NCBI RefSeq assembly: GCF_020991275.1
Contig: NZ_JAJLQY010000017.1
Coordinates: 1-64,000 of the forward strand
Source of the DNA: Actinocorallia sp. API 0066
GTDB lineage: Bacteria; Actinomycetota; Actinomycetes; Streptosporangiales; Streptosporangiaceae
Direction: 5' to 3'
Length of the DNA stretch: 64,000 bases
The position numbers and the translations under genes are program-made. Positions 1 through 9,225 of the stretch are shown in pieces. Position 1 is the first letter of the stretch, and each line of letters starts with the position of its first letter. Below the pieces are notes generated by a model. That model was given only the letters and a program-made list of their open reading frames with translations. It did not search any database and had not been told where the DNA came from.

Positions 1-3
1 AAA

Positions 4-71
<68 letters not shown>

Positions 72-764
72 CTAGACCGCGAGCATCCGGCCGACCCGCT
101 CGTCGCGCAGGTCGTCCTTCTCGCCCGCGTGGACGACCGAGCCGCCCTCCAGGATCACGAACCTGTCCGCCAGCCGCAGGGCCAGCTCCAGGTACTGCTC
201 GACGAGCAGGATCGCCAGGCCGCTCGCGTGCAGCCGCTCGATCGCCTCCTCGATCTCCAGGACGATGTTGGGCTGGATGCCCTCGGTCGGCTCGTCCAGG
301 ATGAGCATCTTCGGCCGGGTCACCAGCGCCCGCGCGATCGCCAACTGCTGCTGCTGGCCGCCCGACAGGAAGCCCGCCTTGCGCTTCAGCAGCGGGACCA
401 GCCTCGGGAACGCCTCCAGCGCCTCGTCCAGCGCCTTCCGGTCCCGGTGCCGGGTCGCCTCCAGCGTCACCTGGAGGTTCTCCTGGACGGTCAGCTGCGG
501 GAACGTCTCGTGGCCCTGCGGGACGTAGCCCATGCCGAGCCTGACCCGCTCGTGGGTCCTGAGCCGGGTGACGTCCTCGCCCTGGAAGGACACCTTGCCC
601 GCCGTCGGGGACAGCACGCCCATCACCGAGTTGAGCAGCGTGGTCTTGCCGACGCCGTTGCGGCCCATCACACACATGAGCTGCCCGGCGTCCACCTCGA
701 AGTCGACGCCGAACAGGACCCTGGCCCGGCCGTAGGCGGCCTCCAGGCCCTCGACCTTGAGCAT
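72..764 (-). CDS. urtE: Urea ABC transporter ATP-binding protein UrtE
   Basis: Second ATPase of the urea importer; hydrolyses ATP at the inner membrane to drive uptake through UrtB/UrtC. The 230-residue protein shows Walker A GRNGVGKTT (34-42), a signature LSGGQQQQLAIARAL and Walker B LILDEPTEG, the LivF-like small ATPase of branched-chain/urea systems. The ATG at 764 overlaps the urtD stop by one base (TGATG), so the longer open frame upstream is not the gene. It is the last gene of urtABCDE; the specific urea assignment rests on UrtA, because UrtE alone cannot be told safely from LivF. Confidence 0.9.
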   Translation of the reverse strand: MLKVEGLEAAYGRARVLFGVDFEVDAGQLMCVMGRNGVGKTTLLNSVMGVLSPTAGKVSFQGEDVTRLRTHERVRLGMGYVPQGHETFPQLTVQENLQVTLEATRHRDRKALDEALEAFPRLVPLLKRKAGFLSGGQQQQLAIARALVTRPKMLILDEPTEGIQPNIVLEIEEAIERLHASGLAILLVEQYLELALRLADRFVILEGGSVVHAGEKDDLRDERVGRMLAV

Positions 765-1585
765 CACGCGGCGTCCTCCTTCTTGCGGCCCAGGTAGACC
801 TCCTGGACGCGCGGGTCGGCCTGCACGGCCGCCACGTCGCCCTCCACCAGGACGGTGCCCTCGTGCAGGACGGTGACGGTCGAGGCGTACCTGCGCAGGA
901 ACTCCATGTCGTGCTCGATGACGATCACCGTGTGGTCGCGCGCGATCTCGGTGAGCAGCTCGCCGGTGCGCTCCCGCTCGTCCTTGCTCATGCCCGCGAC
1001 GGGCTCGTCGAGCAGCAGGAGCTTGGGGCCCTGCGCGATGAGCATCCCGATCTCCAGCCACTGGCGCTGGCCGTGCGACAGGATGCCCGCGGGCCGGTCG
1101 GCCAGGTCCTGGAGGCCGATCGTCTCCAGCGCGGCCGCGACCTCGTCGGAGACGCCCCTGCGCCGGCGCAGCAGCCGGACCAGCGGGCTGCGGAACGTCG
1201 CGGCGAGGTCGATGTTCTCCAGGACCGAGAGCTCCTCGAACACCACCGAGGTCTGGAACGTCCGGCCGATGCCCATCCGGACGATCTGGTGCTCCTTGCG
1301 GCCGATCAGCGACGTGCCCGCGAACGTCACGGTGCCCGACGTCGGCTTGGTCAGCCCGGTGATCACGTCGATGAGCGTGGTCTTGCCCGCGCCGTTGGGG
1401 CCGATGAGGAACCGCAGCTCCCCCTCCCCCACGGTCAGGTTCACCCCGTTGATCGCCTTGAAGCCGTCGAACACGACCATGAGGTCGCGCAGCTCCAGCA
1501 GCCCGGACTTCGGCGCGTCCCCGACGGTCTCGGACGCGACGGTCTCGGCGCCGCCGATCTCCGTCTCCCCGGTCTCGGCGCTCAT
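764..1585 (-). CDS. urtD: Urea ABC transporter ATP-binding protein UrtD
   Basis: First ATPase of the urea importer (LivG-like), 273 residues. Walker A GPNGAGKTT lies at 62-70, followed by a signature LSHGQRQWLEIGMLI and Walker B LLLLDEPVAGM. The first 27 residues are a Ser/Thr/Glu/Ala-rich extension before the conserved ATPase core. The ATG at 1585 overlaps the urtC stop by four bases (ATGA), indicating translational coupling. The HGQ-QW-E form of the signature is typical of UrtD, in contrast to the SGGQ of UrtE. Confidence 0.9.
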   Translation of the reverse strand: MSAETGETEIGGAETVASETVGDAPKSGLLELRDLMVVFDGFKAINGVNLTVGEGELRFLIGPNGAGKTTLIDVITGLTKPTSGTVTFAGTSLIGRKEHQIVRMGIGRTFQTSVVFEELSVLENIDLAATFRSPLVRLLRRRRGVSDEVAAALETIGLQDLADRPAGILSHGQRQWLEIGMLIAQGPKLLLLDEPVAGMSKDERERTGELLTEIARDHTVIVIEHDMEFLRRYASTVTVLHEGTVLVEGDVAAVQADPRVQEVYLGRKKEDAA

Positions 1586-2709
1586 ACGGGCACCTCCTCC
1601 TTGACTCCCGGCTCCGGCGCGGGGGCCGGGGCCGTCCTGAGGGCGCGGCGGCGGGCGACGAGGTCGCCGATCTGCCCGGCGAGGCCCGCGATGCCCTTGG
1701 GCGCGACCAGGATCACCAGGATGAACAGGCCGCCCTGGATGTAGATCCAGCCGTCCGGCATGCTCTCGGAGAACGTGGTGCGCGCCCAGTTCATGAGCAC
1801 GCCGCCCAGCAGCGCGCCCGCCAGCGAGAACCGGCCGCCGATGGCGACCGCGACGAGCAGCTCGATCGACGGGACGACGCCCAGCAGCGCCGGCGAGATG
1901 ATCCCGACGACCGGGACGTACAGGGCGCCGGCGATGCCCGCCATGGCCGCCGACGTCGCGAAGACGATGGTCTTGACCGTCGCCGGGTTGTAGCCGAGGA
2001 AGCGGACCCTGTCCTCGCCGTCGCGGATCGCCACGAGCAGGCGGCCGAACCGGCTGCGGACGATGTGCCGGGCCACCAGGTACAGGACGCCGACCGCGAT
2101 GACGACGATGAAGTAGAACGTCGTCTTGGTCGAGTCCTCCTCGGGGTACATGCCGAAGATGTCGTAGAAGTTGGTGAGGCCGTTGGTGCCGCCGGTGAGG
2201 CCCTGGTTGCCGACCAGCCAGATGACGAACGCCGCGGCGAGCGCCTGGCTGAGGATGGCGAAGTAGGCGCCGCGCACCCGCTGCCGGAACACCAGCACGC
2301 CGAGCGCGGTCGCCACCACGACGGGCAGCACCACGACCATCGCGAGCGCGAACACCGGGTTGCGGAACGGCTCCCAGATCGCGGGCAGCTCCTCGACGCC
2401 GCTCCACGTCATGAAGTCCGGCAGGCCGTTGTCGCCCGCCTCCGTCAGCTTGAGGTGCATGCCCATGGCGTAGCCGCCGAGGCCGAAGAAGACGCCCTGG
2501 CCGAGCGTCATCATGCCGCCCTGGCCCCAGGCGAGGCCGATGCCGAGCGCGGCGATGGCCAGGCACAGGTACTTGGCCAGGAGGCTGAGCCGGAACGGGT
2601 CGAGCGCGGCGGGCGCGACGGCGAGCAGCAGCAGCGCCACCGAGACGAACACCACGTAGCCCCGGTACTTGCCGGTGAGCAGGGCCTTGCCCCGCGTCAG
2701 GGCGCTCAT
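1582..2709 (-). CDS. urtC: Urea ABC transporter permease UrtC
   Basis: Inner-membrane permease of the urea importer, 375 residues with around ten hydrophobic segments and the LivM-type motif region GLAWGQGGMMTLGQGVFFGLG. It forms the translocation channel together with UrtB. The start at 2709 is fixed by an ATGA overlap with the urtB stop. The short C-terminal cytosolic tail is Ala/Pro/Arg-rich. It is embedded in the urtABCDE operon with no gaps between coding regions. Confidence 0.9.
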   Translation of the reverse strand: MSALTRGKALLTGKYRGYVVFVSVALLLLAVAPAALDPFRLSLLAKYLCLAIAALGIGLAWGQGGMMTLGQGVFFGLGGYAMGMHLKLTEAGDNGLPDFMTWSGVEELPAIWEPFRNPVFALAMVVVLPVVVATALGVLVFRQRVRGAYFAILSQALAAAFVIWLVGNQGLTGGTNGLTNFYDIFGMYPEEDSTKTTFYFIVVIAVGVLYLVARHIVRSRFGRLLVAIRDGEDRVRFLGYNPATVKTIVFATSAAMAGIAGALYVPVVGIISPALLGVVPSIELLVAVAIGGRFSLAGALLGGVLMNWARTTFSESMPDGWIYIQGGLFILVILVAPKGIAGLAGQIGDLVARRRALRTAPAPAPEPGVKEEVPV

Positions 2710-3575
2710 GTCAGGGCCCGGGAGCGCATGACGAACAGGCCCTGCGGACGGACCTGGAGGAAGGCGATGATCGCGGCGAACACCACGACCTTCGCGGCGC
2801 TGGCGTCCGTCCAGAACTCGACGTAGGACTGGAGCATGCCGAGCGCGACGGCGGCGAGCACCGCGCCGCGCAGCTGGCCGAGGCCGCCCGCGACGACGAC
2901 GAGGAAGGCGTCGACGAGGTAGTTGGTGCCGAGCGTCGGGCCGATCGGGCCGGTGAGCGTGAGCGCCACGCCCGCGACGCCCGCGAGGCCGGAGCCGATG
3001 AAGAAGGTCAGCTGGTCCACCCGCTCGGTGACCACGCCGGAGCAGGAGGCCAGTTCGCGGTTCTGCATGACCGCGCGCATCCTGCGGCCCTGCTTGGAGC
3101 GGTTCATGTAGGCCCAGATCGCCACGACGCAGGCGACGGCGAGCGCCATGATGAACAGCCGGGTGTAGGGGATGGCGACGGAGCCGAGGGTGAGCCGCCC
3201 GTCCAGCCATGACGGCGCGGTCACGTTGACGTTGGGGGCGCCGAAGATGTCGCGCGCGACCTGCTGGAGCACCAGGCTGACGCCCCAGGTGAGCAGCAGG
3301 GTGTCGAGTGGTCGGCCGTAGAATCTTCGGATCGCGAAACGTTCCAACACGAGGCCCATGAGGCCGGCGACGAGGAACGCGACGGGCAGGGCGGCGAGCA
3401 CGGCCTGGCCGCTGAAGACGCCCTGGAGCATGTACGCGGTGTAGGCCCCGGCCATGATGAACTCGCCGTGGGCCATGTTGATGACGCCCATCTGGCCGAA
3501 GGTGAACGTCAGGCCGAGGGCGATGAGCAGAAGCGCCCCGGCGATGCTGAGTCCGATCGGCAACTGGCTGAGCAT
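2706..3575 (-). CDS. urtB: Urea ABC transporter permease UrtB
   Basis: LivH-type inner-membrane permease, 289 residues from the ATG at 3575, with the motif GLTFTFGQMGVINMAHGEF near the N-terminus that is diagnostic of this family. A purine-rich ribosome binding site (GGAAAGGAGGGGGACC) stands directly before this ATG, which is why I prefer it to an in-frame upstream start at 3629. UrtB pairs with UrtC. It is the first gene after the hairpin that separates urtA from the membrane and ATPase genes. Confidence 0.9.
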   Translation of the reverse strand: MLSQLPIGLSIAGALLLIALGLTFTFGQMGVINMAHGEFIMAGAYTAYMLQGVFSGQAVLAALPVAFLVAGLMGLVLERFAIRRFYGRPLDTLLLTWGVSLVLQQVARDIFGAPNVNVTAPSWLDGRLTLGSVAIPYTRLFIMALAVACVVAIWAYMNRSKQGRRMRAVMQNRELASCSGVVTERVDQLTFFIGSGLAGVAGVALTLTGPIGPTLGTNYLVDAFLVVVAGGLGQLRGAVLAAVALGMLQSYVEFWTDASAAKVVVFAAIIAFLQVRPQGLFVMRSRALT

Positions 3576-3623
3576 GGTCCCCCTCCTTTCCTTTCTCCCT
3601 GCGGAGTCTTTGTCCATGCGGAA

Positions 3624-3653
3624 GGCCACCCGGCGTCGGTGCGCCGGGTGGCC
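3624..3653 (-). terminator. Attenuator-like hairpin between urtA and urtB
   Basis: A perfect 12-bp inverted repeat, GGCCACCCGGCG (3624-3635) and CGCCGGGTGGCC (3642-3653), with a 6-nt loop lies 28 bases after the urtA stop and before urtB. On the minus strand only TTC follows, not a U tract, so full termination is unlikely. Such a stem after the binding-protein gene commonly protects its mRNA 3' end and makes it more abundant than the downstream permease and ATPase mRNAs. Confidence 0.7.
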
Positions 3654-3681
3654 CCGTGTTCAGGTGACCTCGCTGTGGGGC

Positions 3682-4902
3682 CTAGGAGAGACCGGCGGCC
3701 CAGGGGTAGTCCTTGAGGTACGGGTCCGGCTTGATCGGCTCACCGGAGTTCCACACCTCCTTGATGAGGCCGTCCGGCTGGATGACGCCGATCCGGGCGG
3801 TCTTGTAGACGTGCTGGGTGGCGCCGTCGATCGTGACCTTGCCCTCCGGCAGGTCCAGCGCGATGCCGTCGGCCGCCTTCTTGACGGCCTCGACGTCGGT
3901 GCTGCCCGCCTTCTCGACGGCCGCGGCCCACAGGTAGACGGCGTTGTAGCCGGCTTCCATCGGGTCGGAGGTGACCTTGTCGGCGCCGTACTTGGCCTTG
4001 AACGCCTCGACGAACTTGGTGTTCACGTCGCCTTCGGTCGTCTGGTAGTAGTTCCAGGCGACGGGCTGGCCGACGATGTTGTCGACGCCGATGCCGCCGA
4101 CCTCCTCCTCGGCGATGCTCACCGAGAGGACGGGCAGGGTCTTGGCGCTTCCGCCGGCGGCCTTGAACTGCTTGAAGAAGGCCACATTGCTGTCACCGTT
4201 CAAGGTGTTGAAAACGGCGTCGGGCTTGGCCGCCATTACCTTGGAGACGAGCGTGCCGTATTCGGTGTGGCCGAGCGGGGTGTATTCCTCGCCCAGGACC
4301 TCCAGGCCGTTGGCCTCGGCGTAGGCCTTGATGATTTTGTTCGCGGTACGCGGGAAGACGTAGTCGCTGCCGACCAGGAAGATCTTCTTCTTGCCCTCGG
4401 ACTTGAGGTAGTCCAGGCCCGGGATGATCTGCTGGTTGGTGGTCGCGCCGGTGTAGAAGATGTTCGGCGAGGACTCCAGGCCCTCGTACTGCACGGGGTA
4501 CCAGAGCAGGCCCTTCTCCTGCTCGAAGACCGGCAGCATGGCCTTGCGGCTCGCGCTGGTCCACCCGCCGAAGACGGTGGCGACCTTGTCGCTGCGGATG
4601 AGCTTGCGGGCCTTCTCGGCGAAGGTGGGCCAGTCGGAGGCTCCGTCCTCGATGACGGGCACGATCTTCTTGCCGAGCACGCCGCCCTTGGCGTTGATCT
4701 CTTCGATCGCCATGAGCTCGGAGTTGTGCACCGTGACCTCGCTGATGGCCATGGTGCCGCTCAGGGAGTGCAGGATGCCGACCTTGATCTCATTGGCGTT
4801 CGCGCTGCTGCCGGACTCTTCCTCGGTGCCGCCGCAGGCGGTCAGCGCGAGTGCGGAGGCGGCCATGAGCACCGCCATTTTCCGCAGGGGGGTAATGCGC
4901 AC
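3682..4902 (-). CDS. urtA: Urea ABC transporter substrate-binding lipoprotein UrtA
   Basis: Extracellular lipid-anchored urea receptor of 406 residues. A lipoprotein signal peptide ends in lipobox LTAC with the lipidated Cys at 23, followed by an acidic Ser-rich spacer and a periplasmic-binding fold. Segments such as [27 protein letters not shown] and [12 protein letters not shown] are typical of UrtA rather than of branched-chain amino acid receptors. The start is GTG at 4902 with a clear binding site GAGGAG five bases upstream. It heads the urtABCDE operon; urease genes are not in this window. Confidence 0.95.
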   Translation of the reverse strand: MRITPLRKMAVLMAASALALTACGGTEEESGSSANANEIKVGILHSLSGTMAISEVTVHNSELMAIEEINAKGGVLGKKIVPVIEDGASDWPTFAEKARKLIRSDKVATVFGGWTSASRKAMLPVFEQEKGLLWYPVQYEGLESSPNIFYTGATTNQQIIPGLDYLKSEGKKKIFLVGSDYVFPRTANKIIKAYAEANGLEVLGEEYTPLGHTEYGTLVSKVMAAKPDAVFNTLNGDSNVAFFKQFKAAGGSAKTLPVLSVSIAEEEVGGIGVDNIVGQPVAWNYYQTTEGDVNTKFVEAFKAKYGADKVTSDPMEAGYNAVYLWAAAVEKAGSTDVEAVKKAADGIALDLPEGKVTIDGATQHVYKTARIGVIQPDGLIKEVWNSGEPIKPDPYLKDYPWAAGLS

Positions 4903-4920
4903 TTGCTCTCCTCGGGCGTG

Positions 4921-5019
4921 GTTCCCCGTTGTTTGTCGGGAACAACCTCTGGGACCCGTATTTCGAGCATCCGGTCATCATGTTAATTGCGCATTACCGA
5001 AGTACCACCATGTGAACAA
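4921..5019 (-). promoter_or_regulatory. Candidate urtA promoter with GlnR-like box and leader dyad
   Basis: Reading leftwards, a -35 like TTGTTC (5014-5019) and a -10 like TAATGC (4991-4996) are separated by 17 bp. The -10 overlaps GTAAT-N6-TTAAC (4982-4997), which resembles a single half of the actinomycete GlnR nitrogen-control site. In the leader, GTTCCC (4921-4926) and GGGAAC (4938-4943) can pair just before the ribosome binding site. Nitrogen control of urea uptake is known in actinomycetes; this particular site is only a by-eye match. Confidence 0.3.
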
Positions 5020-5079
5020 ACGGTGAATCATGGCGCGTTGAGGAGTCTCACCCTGCGGGAAGTACTGAAAGGTTACTTT

Positions 5080-5850
5080 TCAGATGAGGATGGAAAGGCA
5101 GGTCACACTGCCTTCGCGCGCCTCGAACTGGCCGATGTCAAGAACCGTGACTCGCCAGCCGTCGGCGCGCAGCCGGGCCGCGGTGCGCGGCGCGCTCGCC
5201 GCGACCATCACGTGGTCCTCGCCCAGGACCAGCACCCGCGCGCCCGCGGCCTCGGGCGCGACCCGCAGTCCGGGCAGGCCGGAGGTGTCCACGAAGTCGG
5301 GGGCGCCGATGAGGCTGCCGTCGGGCAGCGCCGTCATCGCGGTCTTGAGGTGCAGCGCGCCGGTGACCTTGACGCCGACGACCCTGCGGCCCGGCATCAG
5401 CGGCGCGAACCGGCACAGCGCCTCGTCGTCGGTGCGGCCGGAGCGGCCCACGTACCAGGTGTCCCCGGCCAGGAGCACGTCGCCGCCGTCCAGGGTGCAG
5501 CCCTCGCCCAGGGCGCGCACCTCCACGCCCAGCTCGCGCAGCGCCCGCTCGGTCCCGGCGACCTCGGGACGGCGCTCGGGCGCGCCCGGATTGGCCAGGA
5601 TCGCGGTGTCGCCGCAGACGACGGCGGTGTCCTCGACGAACACCGCGTCCGGGCAGTCGTCGGCGGGCTCCACGTAACGCACGTCAAAACCGGCGGCGTC
5701 GAGCGCGGCGACGTAGGCGTCGTGCTGGGCCCGCGCCGCGTCGAGATCCACCGGCGCGCGGCCGATGTGCGTGACCAGGCCCTCGGCCAGCCGCGGGCCC
5801 GGCGCCCGTACCAGGGCCGTCCGTCCCCGCCGCGCCGGGGCCGCGATCAT
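5080..5850 (-). CDS. ddaH: Dimethylarginine dimethylaminohydrolase (DDAH)
   Basis: Predicted cytosolic guanidino-modifying hydrolase of 256 residues that would convert N-omega-methylated arginine to citrulline and a methylamine. The family triad is visible: the acidic stretch CPDAVFVEDTAVV, a His in ALHLKTAMT, and the catalytic Cys in GSVTCLSILI ten residues from the end, the correct place for DDAH. An arginine deiminase would be about 150 residues longer. The ATG at 5850 overlaps the upstream gene by four bases, so the two are co-translated. A short dyad CTGAAA/TTTCAG (5065-5083) sits at the stop codon. Confidence 0.85.
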   Translation of the reverse strand: MIAAPARRGRTALVRAPGPRLAEGLVTHIGRAPVDLDAARAQHDAYVAALDAAGFDVRYVEPADDCPDAVFVEDTAVVCGDTAILANPGAPERRPEVAGTERALRELGVEVRALGEGCTLDGGDVLLAGDTWYVGRSGRTDDEALCRFAPLMPGRRVVGVKVTGALHLKTAMTALPDGSLIGAPDFVDTSGLPGLRVAPEAAGARVLVLGEDHVMVAASAPRTAARLRADGWRVTVLDIGQFEAREGSVTCLSILI

Positions 5851-6464
5851 CGGGACGCGCCCTCGGTGGTGGTCAGGATCACGCCGAGCGCGTGCGCGTG
5901 GCTCATGCCGAGCGCCTCGGCGACCCGGTGCAGGGCGTCCCGCTGCGTGCCCGACAGGGGGTCGCCCGAGGCCAGCGCCACCCTGACGACCTGGGCCAGG
6001 AACCACTCCTTGGCCTCGACCGCGAGCTGGGCGCCCGTCGTGGCGATCTCCTCGCGGTGGAAGGACTCGGGCATCTCCAGGTCGCCGACCAGCTCGTCGG
6101 GGCCGTAGGCGTCCTCGCCGTAGCCGCGCACCACGTCCACGGCGCGGATCCGGGCGGCGGTGGACGTCGGGTCTCCGGCGGCGAGGGCGAGGCAGCAGGC
6201 GGCGCGGGCGGCGGCGGGCAGCGCCGCCTCCATCCGGGCGGCCGTCGGCGTCCGCAGCGCCCCGGTGTTGAACCGGGTGCGGCAGGAGCGGCACTCCACG
6301 GTCTGCCCGAGCCTGGCCAGCGGGATCACCGGCAGGAAGAACACGGACACGTACCTGCGGCCCGCCCTGCGGCGGTAGCGGCGGTCGCCGCCGCACGACG
6401 GACAGTGGAACATGCCCTCACCGACGGTCCGGAAGCAGACCGACACACCGAGCAGGACGACCAT
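5847..6464 (-). CDS. Zinc-ribbon protein with TerB-like helical domain
   Basis: 205 residues. The N-terminus carries a two-CxxC zinc ribbon (FHCPSCGG and VECRSCRTRF) flanking a hydrophobic segment (YVSVFFLPVIPLARLG). The rest is an Ala-rich all-helical region resembling TerB tellurite-resistance/stress proteins. The start at 6464 has the binding site AAAGGGAGAG. It is coupled to the downstream dimethylargininase by an ATGA overlap, but I know no functional link between them. The TerB assignment is from general resemblance; the zinc ribbon is clear. Confidence 0.65.
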   Translation of the reverse strand: MVVLLGVSVCFRTVGEGMFHCPSCGGDRRYRRRAGRRYVSVFFLPVIPLARLGQTVECRSCRTRFNTGALRTPTAARMEAALPAAARAACCLALAAGDPTSTAARIRAVDVVRGYGEDAYGPDELVGDLEMPESFHREEIATTGAQLAVEAKEWFLAQVVRVALASGDPLSGTQRDALHRVAEALGMSHAHALGVILTTTEGASR

Positions 6465-6520
6465 CGGGCTCTCCCTTTCCGAGGGGTGCGGATTTCAACG
6501 TACAGAGGGACCCGGCACCA

Positions 6521-6539
6521 TGTGGGCGATATGCCCACA
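6521..6539. promoter_or_regulatory. Short perfect dyad upstream of the zinc-ribbon/ddaH pair
   Basis: TGTGGGC-GATAT-GCCCACA is a 7-bp perfect inverted repeat with a 5-nt centre, 57 bp upstream of the minus-strand zinc-ribbon gene and 165 bp upstream of the plus-strand glycosyltransferase. It could be an operator for either divergent unit. The remainder of 6465-6703 shows no gene. Confidence 0.3.
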
Positions 6540-6703
6540 GACGTACCGAGGCGCCAGGGTATCCGTGGCGAACGGCTGCTCCCGCCCGTCCGCGAAGATG
6601 ACCAAGGACGGCCACCGGACCGGGGGGCGGGCACCCCCGGCGAAGCGGGGTAGATCGCCTCGAATCGCCCGCACGAGGCGTCCACCGGTAGCCTCCTTCC
6701 GCG

Positions 6704-8167
6704 ATGAAGACCCGCCTCCCGCTCTCCGCCGCAGCGCTGCCGCTGCTGACCGGCCTCGCGGCGTTCGCCGCCGTCTGCTGGCGGCTCGGCACGCCCTCGC
6801 TGTGGCGGGACGAGGCGGTCACCGCCGAACTCGCGGGCAGATCACTGCCGCAGCTCGCCCGGGTGCTCGGCGAGATCGACGCCGTGCACGCCGCCTACTA
6901 CGTGCTCATGCAGGGCTGGACCGCCGTCGCGGGCGACTCGGTGATCGCGCTCCGGCTGCCGTCGGCGCTGGCCGCCGCCGTCGCGGCAGGGCTGACCGCC
7001 GCGCTGGGCCGCGAACTGGCCTCACCACGGGCGGGCGTGATCGCCGGGCTGCTGGTCGCGGCGTCCCCGTTCGTCGCGCGGCACGCACAGGAGGCACGCC
7101 AGTACGCGCTCGTCATGGCCCTCGCCGTCCTGGCGACCTGGCTACTGCTGCGGGTTGGGAGCCGCATCGGGTGGGCCTGGTATGCGGTGGCGGTGGTGCT
7201 GCTGGGGGCGGCGCATCTGTTCTCGCTGCTTCTGCTGCCCGCCCATCTGATCACCGTCCTGCTGACGCGTCGGGCGGACTGGCGGTCGTGGGTGGTGGCG
7301 ACGGGGGCGGCCCTGGTGCCGCTGGCGGGCCTCGCCTACGTGGCGGCGGGGCAGCGCTACCAGGTCGGCTGGATCACGGAGCCCACCTGGAAGAACGTCA
7401 GCAACCTGCTCGAAGGGCTCGGGTGGGGGCCCTACTTCATGGCGCCCGCCCTGCTGTTGGCCGTCTACGCGGTGGCGAGGCGGTCACCCGTGGCTGCCGT
7501 GGCGGTGCCGTGGCTGGTGCTGCCGCCCGTCCTGCTGCTCGGGGTCTCCCTCGCCTCTCCGCTCTACGTGCAGCGGTACCTGCTGTTCTGCCTGCCCGCG
7601 GCGGCCCTGCTCGTCGCCGCCGGGCTCGACCTGCTGCCGTGGCGGCCGCTCGCCTACGCGGGCCTGGCCGCCGCCGTCCTCGCCGCGGGACCCGCCAACC
7701 TCGACGTCCGGCGACAGCAGGCGCGGGTGGACGACCTGCGCACGCTCGCCGACGTCGTCACCGAGCACCGGCAGAAGGGCGACGGCCTCGTCTTCACCGA
7801 CGTGCGGTTCCGGCCCCTCCTCGCGACCTACCCCACGGCCTGGGAAGGGCTGCCCGACGTCCTGCTGCGCCGCTCCCCCGTCAGGACCGGCGACCTCAAG
7901 GGCGCGGAGATCGCCAAGGCCGCCTACCCGGACGCGCTCGCCCCCTACGCGCGGGTGTGGCTCGTGGACAACCGTGTGGCGTTCCTGCCCGGCTCCAAGG
8001 CGGCGGCGCCCGCCAAGCGCGCGGCGCTGGACGAGGCGGGCCTCACCCTCGTCCGCGAATGGAAGTACAAGGGAGGCAAGGTCGGGCTCTACGAGCGGAC
8101 CGGGCCGCCCGCCGAACTGCCGGAACTGCACGAGCGCACGGCCGTGCCCCCGGCCGCCGACCAGTAG
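6704..8167 (+). CDS. GT-C family glycosyltransferase (membrane mannosyltransferase-like)
   Basis: 487-residue polytopic membrane protein with about ten to twelve hydrophobic segments followed by a soluble C-terminal domain of about 150 residues. WRDEAVTAEL near residue 32 supplies the acidic pair expected in the first extracellular loop of GT-C (ArnT/PMT-like) enzymes, and ASPFVARHAQEARQYAL matches their conserved second loop. Such enzymes use polyprenyl-phosphate sugars on the outer face of the membrane; acceptor and sugar cannot be read from sequence. No strong ribosome binding site precedes the ATG. It faces era tail to tail with 13 bp between stops. Confidence 0.7.
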   Translation: MKTRLPLSAAALPLLTGLAAFAAVCWRLGTPSLWRDEAVTAELAGRSLPQLARVLGEIDAVHAAYYVLMQGWTAVAGDSVIALRLPSALAAAVAAGLTAALGRELASPRAGVIAGLLVAASPFVARHAQEARQYALVMALAVLATWLLLRVGSRIGWAWYAVAVVLLGAAHLFSLLLLPAHLITVLLTRRADWRSWVVATGAALVPLAGLAYVAAGQRYQVGWITEPTWKNVSNLLEGLGWGPYFMAPALLLAVYAVARRSPVAAVAVPWLVLPPVLLLGVSLASPLYVQRYLLFCLPAAALLVAAGLDLLPWRPLAYAGLAAAVLAAGPANLDVRRQQARVDDLRTLADVVTEHRQKGDGLVFTDVRFRPLLATYPTAWEGLPDVLLRRSPVRTGDLKGAEIAKAAYPDALAPYARVWLVDNRVAFLPGSKAAAPAKRAALDEAGLTLVREWKYKGGKVGLYERTGPPAELPELHERTAVPPAADQ

Positions 8168-8180
8168 CGCTCAGGCGTGC

Positions 8181-9119
8181 TCAGTCGTAGAAGCCGAGGC
8201 GGCGGAGCTGCTTGGGGTTGCGCTGCCAGTCCTTGGCCACGCTGACCTGGAGGTTCAGGTACACGCGGGTGCCGAGCATCGCCTCGATCTGCTTGCGGGC
8301 GCGGGTGCCGACCTCGCGCAGCCGCTCGCCCTTGCGGCCGATGAGGATGGCTTTCTGGCTGGGCCGCTCGACGAAGACATGGGCGTAGATGTCGGTCAGG
8401 TCGGTTCTGCCGGGCCGGATCCCCATCTCGTCCACCACCACCGCGATCGAGTGCGGGACCTCCTGCTGCACGCCCTCCAACGCCGCCTCCCGGATGAACT
8501 CGGCGGCGAGGATCTGCTCGGGCTCGTCGGTGAGGTCGCCCTCGGGGTAGAGCGGCGGACCCTCGGGCAGCCTCCCGATGAGCACGTCGGCGACGACGTC
8601 GAGCTGGTACGGGTCGGGCGAGGCGCCGCCCAGCCCCGCGACCGCCGAGACCGGCACGATCTCGGCCCAGGAGCCGAGCGCGTCCACCGCCATGAGCTGC
8701 TCGGCCAGCGCCTGCGGGGCCACCTTGTCGGCCTTGGTGACGATCGCGACGACCGGTGTGTCCTTGATCTGGGCGAGTTCACGGGCGATGTACCTGTCGC
8801 CGTCGCCCACCTTCTCGTCGGCGGGCACGCAGAAGCCGATCACGTCCACCTCGGTGAGGGTGCCGCGGACCAGGCTGTCGAGCCGCTCGCCCAGCAGCGT
8901 GCGCGGCCGGTGCAGGCCCGGCGTGTCCACGATCACGAGCTGGGCGTCGGGGCGGTGCACGATGCCCCGGATGGCCCGGCGCGTCGTCTGCGGGCGGTTG
9001 CTGGTGATCGCCACCTTCGCGCCCACCAGCGCGTTCATGAGCGTCGACTTGCCCACGTTGGGCCGCCCGACGAAACAGGCGAAACCGGATCTGAACTCGG
9101 GCTGGTCTGACGTCGTCAC
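8181..9119 (-). CDS. era: GTPase Era
   Basis: Essential GTPase that binds 16S rRNA and helps 30S maturation. 312 residues: P-loop GRPNVGKST (18-26), switch motif DTPGLHRPR, TKADK base-recognition loop, and a C-terminal KH RNA-binding domain with GRKGERLREVG. The start is GTG at 9119, giving the usual Era length; the open frame continues further but without homology. In most actinomycetes era follows the phoH-ybeY-corC-cdd group directly; here about 6.2 kb with an exporter, a regulator and a hemerythrin gene separate them. Confidence 0.95.
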   Translation of the reverse strand: MTTSDQPEFRSGFACFVGRPNVGKSTLMNALVGAKVAITSNRPQTTRRAIRGIVHRPDAQLVIVDTPGLHRPRTLLGERLDSLVRGTLTEVDVIGFCVPADEKVGDGDRYIARELAQIKDTPVVAIVTKADKVAPQALAEQLMAVDALGSWAEIVPVSAVAGLGGASPDPYQLDVVADVLIGRLPEGPPLYPEGDLTDEPEQILAAEFIREAALEGVQQEVPHSIAVVVDEMGIRPGRTDLTDIYAHVFVERPSQKAILIGRKGERLREVGTRARKQIEAMLGTRVYLNLQVSVAKDWQRNPKQLRRLGFYD

Positions 9120-9225
9120 GTTCCGATTCTCCCGTATCCGGACCGGTGGCCCGACCGTCGCCCGGCCCGCCGCCCGGCAAGCGGCCCGCAAGAGCGCCGC
9201 AAGAGGGCGCGGCGACAGTGGTGCC

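Noticed and set aside
72-4902. Branched-chain amino acid (liv) importer instead of urea
   Set aside because: UrtA-specific segments such as [12 protein letters not shown] and the UrtD-type signature favour urea.
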